Below, in pieces: positions 56,410-64,000 of a stretch of 64,000 bases of DNA (position 1 is the stretch's first letter; each line of letters starts with the position of its first letter). The notes under the pieces are model-generated. The model worked only from the letters and a program-made list of their open reading frames with translations. It was not told the origin of the DNA and did not search any database. This DNA comes from Chinchilla lanigera. Its lineage: Eukaryota; Chordata; Mammalia; Rodentia; Chinchillidae. Made by a program: the position numbers and the translations under genes. Location of the stretch: assembly GCF_000276665.1 (NCBI RefSeq), contig NW_004955423.1, positions 4,624,807 through 4,688,806 on the forward strand, read 5' to 3'.

Positions 56410-58840
56410 GAGCTAAATAAGCTGAAAAAGATTTTGTAGGAATAATTTTTATTCATAATTTGTTTGGATATTTCCAAACAAAATACTCAAGTATTTTGCA
56501 ATGATCTTTTAAAATTCAGTATGTATACATATATTTCTTTCTTTCTTTTTTTTTTTTTGAGAAATACATGAGATGTTTGTCCAGAAACCTGCACTTTTCA
56601 AATTTGAATGGCAAAAGTAAATCACACTGGCAGTGTATAAGAGAAGTTTTGTGGTTATGTTACATCTGCAAGAAATAAAAAGTTGATAGTTAGCATCAGG
56701 TTGATTAAACAACTGAGCAAAACTCTATACATTCATGACTTCTACTTCTGTTGCTCAATGTAAAATACAGTATGAGCTAACTTTGTAGGTGTTTCAGTTA
56801 CTTATTGCTTAGGGTCTGTGGTGATTTGTTACACAGCAATGGGTAACTGAAACAGCTGGCAAAAATAACTACATGGTTCTTCATATTGTCATTATTTTGT
56901 GATTTAGGTAGAGCTCTACAGTGATGGCTTTTCTTTGCTTCCAGTCAATTCATGTATGCATTCATCCACACACCCATCCAACCGTTCAACCTCTGTCACA
57001 TGGTAGTTAAACTTGTCCACATAGTTGCTGTCTTCCAAGAGAGCAAAAAAAGAATTTCCATGTTTCTTAATATCTAGGACTAGAACTGTCATAGTTAAAG
57101 CAAGTCACAAGGGTAGCCCAGATTCAGAAGAAGAAAGGGATTCTGTCTCTTCTGGCTATCTAGAGATGAGAGCATGCTGCCATCTTTGGAAACAGTGTGC
57201 TATGTAAGGAAAGCAAGGCAGCAAGACAAGTCCATTAAAATCTCTTTGAAGAGTCTCTTTATTCTAAAAAATAATTGACTCATTTTCTTGAAAGGAGTCA
57301 GATTCCATTAAGGAATCTTGACCTAATTGATCTAATTATCATCAGTATACACAGGAAGGTTTTTTTCTTAACTTCCGCGTTACAGACTTGAAACCTAAAT
57401 TTACCTTCCTTATTACATTTTTGTAGCAACTGCATTTACTTTCATAAACTGTGCCACCCTCGACTTGATTGTAGGTTTATCAGAAACCAGCTCTGTGACC
57501 TTGGAACTGGTGACAACAGAAAGTGTATGAAGTCAGTTGTTATTATAGAACTGTATAAAAATAAGCCCTTGAACTCTCATCATTTCACTCTTACAGTGGA
57601 CAGGAAGAATGCTCTGGGAGTGTCAGCATGCAGCTGGCACATGGCAAAGTGTGGGCTCAAATATGTGTCTCCCAACTCCAAAATTTATGCAATGATAAAA
57701 GGCTTAATAGGGGAAGAATCCCTTAAAGTAACTACATATTTCAATATTCTTATTAAAATATTTGGGTAACACTCCTTTAAAATACAACATTTATGATTTT
57801 CAAAGAATTTTCATGGTTAATCTATAGTTTATTTTAAATAAATAAGTTATTAATTCATAAAGTGAACCACAATGGGCTTTTCTGACTGAACAGAAATGTG
57901 CCTTGCAGTTTAGAGAGAAAGCCATAAACCCAGAGACTGTCACTCAGATTAAGGAACCGCATACCCATTTCTCATTGCAAAGAAAAAGCAAAAATATTTT
58001 CTGATTCTCATTGTGATTTCAGTTTGACCTATGAGTTATTTCTAGTCACTTTTCATTTTGATTTCTAGCTTAATTTATTGTGGCCAAATATATAACTTAT
58101 AAGATTCAAATCCTCTGAAATTCTCTAAGAAGTCATTTTTGAGGCTCTGTTATTATATATATTTCTAAAAGTTGAGCGATATTTTGTTTTTCTCTCAAAT
58201 GTGAACACCTGTCATTATGAAGTGACCTTCCTTATCCCTTCCACCTGCCTCACCTTCTCCCCCGCCTCTCCTTTCTTCCCTAATTCCTCCATCTTTTATT
58301 ACACACTCTACACATACATTGCTCTAGACAAAGTAAAAGAAGTTGCCTTTTTATATTATAAAAATAGATCTAATTGCTCTGAAAGAAAATGTAATGATTT
58401 ATAAGAATGAGGTCAATCTTATAGAGAAAAAGCCAGCTTATATTTTATAGGACAGCAGGTGATGGGTTCATTCAGTTAGCAGAAACTTGCCAATAATCAT
58501 GAGACACACAGCTCTTTGTTGCTGGTGATAGGGCTGCTAACCACAACATATCTGTATTTGCCAATACAGCAGGATAAACTGCTTTATATGACCTAATTTA
58601 ACCCAGTGCTTTCTCTGAAAAGTTAGTGTGGAGTTTTCCTTCTCACAGCAGGTTCAATATTATACTTAACTTTATTTTTGGCAGAGATTCTTCCCTAGCA
58701 CTTAAATGCAATGTGTGTGGTCTTGTGGTTTTAATACTACTGATGGGCTGGCTTTTGCCCTAGATGCTATTGTTGAGTTGAGCATTTGTTAGGATTGTCT
58801 TTCAGAACAACCACTGATTACAGATTCTTCTCTAACAATA
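56410..58840. other. Gene-free stretch, nothing recognised
   Basis: About 2.4 kb without confident repeats apart from a T run near 56548-56559. ORFs of 60-80 codons at 57025, 57527 and 58201 have no supporting signal. Confidence 0.4.
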
Positions 58841-58849
58841 GAAAACACA

Positions 58850-58920
58850 TGTCTACTGAGCCTTTATCCTGTGCCAGGCACTGTAGAACTGTACTTCATA
58901 AAGGTATTCCGTTCCCTTTG
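58850..58920 (+). mobile_element. MIR fragment
   Basis: CTACTGAGCCTTTATCCTGT, then GCCAGGCACTGTAGAACTG. Confidence 0.55.
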
Positions 58921-59189
58921 TGTTGTGGAAATTCTTACTAAACTTTTAAACAAGGTGCTAAACTGGATGGCACAAATGGTCATTGCTCAAGAGAAGCTGA
59001 AACACACCTGTGTTTTGTATATTTCTGCAAAATAATTTCCAAGATTTATCTAACTCTCAAGATGACAGGTGGCAGGCATTTTAGTTAAGATATATCTTGT
59101 AGTAAAGGAAATTGCAATTAGAGATGTTGAATGACTTGGGTCTTGGTAACGTTAGAGGTGGTAGAGTAGGTACTGGGGCACAGTGGAAG

Positions 59190-59560
59190 TCATAGTGTCA
59201 GAGAGCCCTGATTTCAAGTTCTACCATCTCAGGCATTTTTAAACTCTGTAACCTTGGACAGATTTCTTAAGTGAGTCTCAGCCTGTTTCCTCATCTGCCT
59301 CAGTTTTGCTGTAGAATTACTGACAGGACAGAACGGACATTATGTGTCGTGCGCCTATACCTTGAAGTGGGCTGTGTTAGTGGTAGTCACTATTATTTAA
59401 CCTTTGGGGAGGTCTGTGCATAGTGCCGTAGACCATGGCATTTTGAGCCAGACAAAGCTGGATTTAACTAGCATATGTTGCGAGTCCTTGAGTGTGTGGC
59501 TTGATCTCTCTGGGTCTGTTTCTCATTTGTCAAATATGTCCCACAGTATGACTTTGAGTA
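59190..59560 (-). mobile_element. Two MIR fragments, antisense
   Basis: 59215-59330 (CTGTAACCTTGGACAGATTT, GTTTCCTCATCTGCCTCAGT) and 59450-59560 (GTGTGTGGCTTGATCTCTCT). The 118-codon ORF beginning at 59404 starts in the second and is not coding. Confidence 0.6.
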
Positions 59561-59754
59561 TTATAAGCATTGGCCAACATGGCAGAAGCAGAGCACAGAG
59601 CAAGGCACTGGGCTTGGAAGGATACTCAGTGACCCCCAAGGCTCCTCTCTCCTACTTCCAACCTGCTGTCCGTGTTAGGACTACACTCTCCTTAGGAGAG
59701 CATGCAATGATTTCATCCAGTGTGGGGACCATGAGAGCTTTGAGGTCATTCCAT

Positions 59755-59875
59755 GGCTGAGAAATTTGAACCCAGAGAGGTACTCCAACACATGCAGGTC
59801 ACAAAGCTAATGCCAGAGTCAGAAGTTAAACCCAATTCTAATTTCAACCCACTCCCTCATTTTACTTTGTCACAG
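59755..59875 (+). mobile_element. MIR fragment, sense
   Basis: CCCAGAGAGGTACTCCAACA, then GGTCACAAAGCTAATGCCAG. Confidence 0.6.
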
Positions 59876-60364
59876 CAACATCCATAAAACATTACTTGTA
59901 CCTGTTCTCACTTTAAGAAAATATTATTGTTAAGAATCCAGTTAGAGTATGTAGATAGCATTGCTAGGGCAGTTGAAGGGGTTGAATCACAGTGGACATT
60001 TTCTTCATCACAAATAGAGATGAGTAGGAACTGAAGCATAGAAAGGTTTACAGTATTTATGTACCTTGGGCTCTTCTCTAAAATAGAACCATTACTTCTC
60101 TCTACCTTGTGTTCAACCCTGCATTCTGTATAAAACATGTTACCTACTTTTAAGTCCTGAATTTTATTGAGACTTACCTGTGTTGACTGCAAGGTAGAGG
60201 GGCATGAGTCTAGCACTGAGGAATCAAAAGATCCTCTCCTGCATTCTGGTTCTAGTTCTATGTTTGGTATCAGGTCCAACTAATTGTTGGACTTTGTTGG
60301 AAACATACCTTCCCTCTCTACATAAGTGCACCAATCTTGAACCAACACAAGCAATTAGGTTCTT

Positions 60365-60833
60365 GATGAAATAGGTTCTTATTGCTGCTGTGATAAATCA
60401 CCACATACTTACCACTTTAAAACAACAAAAATTTATCTTATAATTCTGGAGGTAAAAAAATCTTAAATTCATCTTATGGGGCTAGAGTCAAAGCACTGAT
60501 CCTTCTAAAGTCTTCATGGGGCAGAATCTATTTCCTTGCCCTTCAGGGCCTAGAGGCCACCTGAATTTCTTGGCTTGTGATCTATCCTGGTATCTCCTTC
60601 TCCTCTTCCTTTCTTCACCATGTCTTTTCTCTGCCTCCTTGCATGAACTTTACTTAAAGTACTTTTTTATTACATTGTGGCCACCTAGAAAATCCTGGAG
60701 ACTTTCTCCATTGCAAGCTCCTTGATTAGGTGTTTCCTGCAAAGCTCCTTTTGCCATATGAGGAAACATTCAGACATCCTAAAGATTAGGACAAGCAAAT
60801 GTCTGAAGGGCCACCCTCTAGCTTACCACAGTT
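60365..60833 (-). mobile_element. MLT1-like LTR, antisense
   Basis: TTATTGCTGCTGTGATAAAT, TTATCTTATAATTCTGGAGG, CAGAATCTATTTCCTTGCCC, CTTTTGCCATATGAGGAAAC, right end near CTTACCACAG. Well-ordered full-length MLT1-type LTR. Confidence 0.8.
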
Positions 60834-61219
60834 AGAGGATAGGTGGATGGGTTAGGAAACAGTAAACTTGTTTTCGGTAACTTCACTTTTATCTTCAATT
60901 TTCCTTCATCTTTTTTTTGCCCCCTTAAAATATTGGACCTTGTGTACACAGAGTTAAGTTTGTTGTCCTCCTCAGCAATAGTCTGCCAATTCCTAACTCT
61001 GTGACCTTGGATTGATCATCAGTTCTGTTTAATATTCTTATATCTTTCCCTCAAATTCTCATGCCTATTTCTTCCATTGCCTTCCTAATAAATACTTTAT
61101 AATGCACTTGCAATGTGTCTATACATGTATAATTTAAATTATATACTCTTAGTTTGTACCTGTGTATATTTTTAATTAAGTGGTGTGTGTAGCACCACAA
61201 ACCATGTCTATTTCTTACT

Positions 61220-62350
61220 TTCTGTACTCACTGTTGCATTCTTTGAGATTTCAGCACACTAGCATCTCCCTGTAGAGATGGGCATGGAGGTTGTTCGGTA
61301 CTTTCCTCCTACAGAGGTACAGCCACTTATATCACGCAGTGCAGATTTCCACAAGGCTTTCTCTGAATGTACACAGAAGAGCTGGAAGCAGGGTAATACA
61401 CTTAGCATTGCCAGACTGTTCTCTAGAAAGACTACAGCATTTTGTTTCCCATCAGAATAACAAATAGTCTGTTGGTTGGCTCTTTGCTGACAGTCTTTCC
61501 TGACTTTGGTTTTTTTTTAAACATCTCATAGGTACAAAGTAGTGAAATATTTATTATTTAATTTATTGGAACACTGCAAGAGTTGAACTTTATATATTTA
61601 CCAGTTTTCAAGTTTTCCCATGCTATGGTTGCAAATTATACCTATAATTTGAATGAATGTAAACCTTCTGCTGATTTCTTTAATAGTTTAAGTGGATTTT
61701 TATTGTTGCATGCTAATGAACTTGAGTCCATTGAATGTTCTAGATATTATTTTCTTGTTAAGACATTCATAATTTCTTGTCCTTATCTACTGCCCTTCAG
61801 ATAGTTTTATGTTACAGATTTTTATATACTCAGATATAGATATGCCAATTATACATACTGTAACTATCTTTGTTCAATCACCAGTTTTTAAGATTTCAAA
61901 GGGGCCATTTGTTAAATGAAATTCAATAAGTTTTCCTCTGTAGTGTGTAATTTCAGAGTCCTATTAAAAAATCCTTCTCACTCTGAGATGGTAAGAATTC
62001 TTTTACTAGTTTTTCTATTAGTTTTATATTTTCATTTATACATTTATTTTGTGTATCTTTCAAAGCTCACTTTTATGTATGATTTAACTTAACTCGGTTA
62101 TTTCCTATGTAAAAATCAGGGCCCTTATTACCATCTTACAACAAATACATCCTTTCTCCACTTATCTGGGGTGCTATCTGCATGATATGGCAAGTTTCCA
62201 TTTAGACATGGGTATATTTCACGGCCTATTTGTCTGCTCTTATACTAATGTCATGGGTTTTGAAAGAATTATTGGCAGATAATATATCTTAATTGTAAAA
62301 CACATAGTTCTCTATTCTATACCTAAAAGGTAATTTTATTTTATCTTTAA
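61220..62350 (-). mobile_element. Old L1/HAL1-type LINE, antisense
   Basis: GCCAGACTGTTCTCTAGAAA near 61409, CCCATCAGAATAACAAATAG, CTTTAATAGTTTAAGTGG near 61678, GATAGTTTTATGTTACAG near 61800. Follows antisense ORF2 end order, strongly diverged. Confidence 0.5.
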
Positions 62351-62429
62351 AAAGTTAATTAAGTATATTGGTATATTTTAGGTATACATAATGATCACAT
62401 TCATCATAGGGAATTTGTACCTGTACAGG

Positions 62430-63795
62430 CTGTATTTTTTTTTTAAAAGAAAAAAACACAAAACACAAAAACCAAAACATACAAACAAACAAAAACAGAA
62501 AACAAATTTCCAAAACAATATGATAAGAGGGTAACAATGGTTAATAAATTGTATATTATTAACTTTAAATTAGTCACCATATAAGATATCAGTATTTAAT
62601 TGTACAAGCACTATTAGCACAAGCCTATCTTTTCAGTGAACTGAGAGAAATTAGTAGTATAACTATTTTAACTATCTTTCATCTGTCTGTATATATATAT
62701 ATTTTTGGTTTTTGCTTTTTCCTTCCTTCCTTCTTTTTTCCACCAGTTCTCTTTCCTTTTTAAGTTTCTTCCCATTTTACAATATCTATTGTACATTTCA
62801 GATCTTATTTACTCTTTCAGCTTCTCACATTAAGGAGGAGACAATAAGATGTTTACACACTTGCATCTGGTTTATTTCTCTTATATGTATGGTCTCAAAT
62901 TGCATCCACTTACTTATAAAAGTCTCCAGTTTATCCTTCTTTATGGCTGAGTAATACCTCATTATATAAAAAGACCACATCTTTTTTATCCATTCCTTAG
63001 TTGATGGGCATTTGGGTTGTTTCCAAGATCTAGGTATTAAAATTTGTGCTACTATAAACATGGGTGCACATATATTACTGTGGTACGATATTTTTAATTC
63101 TTCTGGGAAGATACCCAGAAGAGTAATACCTGGGTCAAATGGGACTGCCAATCTTACTTTACTGAGGAATTTCCACACTGATTTCCACATTAGTTGTACC
63201 AGTCTACATTCCCACCAGCAGTGGAGAAGAGTTCCATTTTCTCCACAGCCATCCAGCATTTGTTATTGGTTGATTTCTTGATAATAGCCATTCTTTCTGG
63301 GGTGATATGGAATCTCAGTGTTGTTTCAATTTGCATCTTCCAAATGACCGGTAATATTGAACATTTTTTCATAGATTTATTTGCTGTTTATGTTTCTCTA
63401 TCTGAAAAGTATATATTCATCTCTGATGCTCATTTTTTGATTGGGTCTTCAATTTGCAAGTTCTGGTCTTTTTTTTTTTTCTTTTGAGTTCTTTATACAT
63501 TCTCAATAGAAATCTTTGTCTGAGGAACAGTTGGCAAACATTTTTCCCACATTGTGGGTGGTCTCTTCGCTCTCTTGGTGGTTTCTCTTGCTGTGCAAAA
63601 GCTTTTCAATAAAGTGAGATCCCAGTTGTTGATTCTTTGTAATAGTTCCTGTGCAATCTGGGTTTTATTTATAAAGTCATTGCCTACACCAGTGTCTTCA
63701 AGAGTTTTACCTATTCTATCTTCCAGCAGATTTAATGTTTCTGTCTTAGTATTTAGATCTTTGACCTATTTCAAATTTACTTTAGTGCATATACA
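62430..63795 (-). mobile_element. L1 LINE 3' end, antisense
   Basis: Plus-strand order: A/T-rich tail region, 3' UTR (62500-62810), ORF2 end, back to about 63795. The minus-strand frame 63259-62825 encodes 144 residues of the ORF2 C-terminal region ([17 protein letters not shown] near its start, then [10 protein letters not shown], then YYSAIKK), open but without the polymerase core. 5' truncated by the adjoining L1. Confidence 0.9.
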
Positions 63796-63829
63796 TGCTA
63801 TATCTTGGTTCTTTTCTTCCCACTGCCCT

Positions 63830-64000
63830 ACCCTACCTTCAACATTTCTTCCCTTCTTTATATACAAAAGCTTTGTTTCCACTTTTTCCATCTTTTCTCA
63901 TTTCTTTATTTTTTCTTCCTTCCTTCCTTCTTTTCCCTCTTCCTGTCCCTAGTTCCCTTTCCCATTTGAACATTTTCTTTCTATTTCTCAATATCTAGCA
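63830..64000 (-). mobile_element. Next L1 3' UTR, antisense, cut by window end
   Basis: Pyrimidine-rich CTTCCTTCCTTCCTTC stretch and CTATTTCTCAATATCTAGCA match the beginning of the 3' UTR/ORF2 junction seen at 62.7 and 53.0 kb. A second same-orientation L1 seems to start here. Confidence 0.55.

Noticed and set aside
59404..60279. ORFs of 118 (+) and 123 (-) codons
   Set aside because: The first starts in MIR sequence. The second has no acceptor, donor or polyadenylation support and no domain I can see.
62825..63259. A 144-codon minus-strand ORF as a host gene
   Set aside because: It is the C-terminal part of L1 ORF2, recognisable from motifs such as LLHCWWEC and YYSAIKK. It lacks the polymerase core.

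Overview
The window is mammalian nuclear DNA, almost certainly from a rodent. Three things point there: many tRNA-derived ID SINEs, 7SL-derived B1 monomers, and B1-dID dimers (a B1 half joined to an ID-like half). Around them lie L1, MIR, L2 and MaLR (MST/MLT1/ORR1-like) LTR elements. The ID head (GGGGCTGGGGATTTAGCTCA) with a TGGCAAGCGCAAGG arm is not the form I know from mouse, and B1-dID points to a non-murid rodent (a squirrel-, beaver- or springhare-related lineage, or similar). I cannot name the species from sequence alone.

No complete protein-coding gene can be supported. Most of the window reads as intergenic or intronic. The strongest gene-related signal is a CpG island at about 23.2-24.36 kb, broken by a 633-bp run of N (23365-23997). 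Beside the gap is a near-consensus minus-strand splice donor at 24088, so a CpG-island promoter with an untranslated or partly coding first exon on the minus strand is the best reading. Two weaker gene-like signals are an unrecognised 108-codon minus-strand ORF at 7297-7623, with an acceptor in front and AATAAA behind, and a TATA box followed by a strong plus-strand donor at 43683-43796.

Region by region. 0-23 kb: old MIR/L2, several B1, ID and B1-dID copies, an LTR nested in another LTR (8.6-9.3 kb), a duplicated 275-bp segment (9.6 and 11.8 kb), an L1 3' end (12.1 kb), and a decayed minus-strand MaLR provirus (17.2-19.3 kb). 23.2-24.4 kb: the CpG island. 24.4-30.5 kb: sparse, with paired (TA)n arrays and a MaLR LTR. 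30.5-37.2 kb: three old L1 copies heavily interrupted by SINEs and LTRs. 37.5-40.3 kb: three LTRs, one with a perfect 5-bp target duplication, and a 25-bp minisatellite. 40.6-48.4 kb: scattered SINEs, a possible retrocopy tail, the TATA/donor candidate, and a 24-bp ID micro-insertion. 48.5-54.7 kb: a dense L1 block in both orientations. 54.7-61 kb: B1-dID, MaLR/MLT1 LTRs, MIR. 61-64 kb: three L1 segments on the minus strand, the last running off the end.

I found no operon, CRISPR array, tRNA or rRNA gene, or undescribed biological system. The observations worth checking concern the hidden first exon, the two orphan exon candidates, and well-preserved traces of retroposon insertion history. 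Names of repeat families were given by reading against remembered consensus patterns; no alignment was run.
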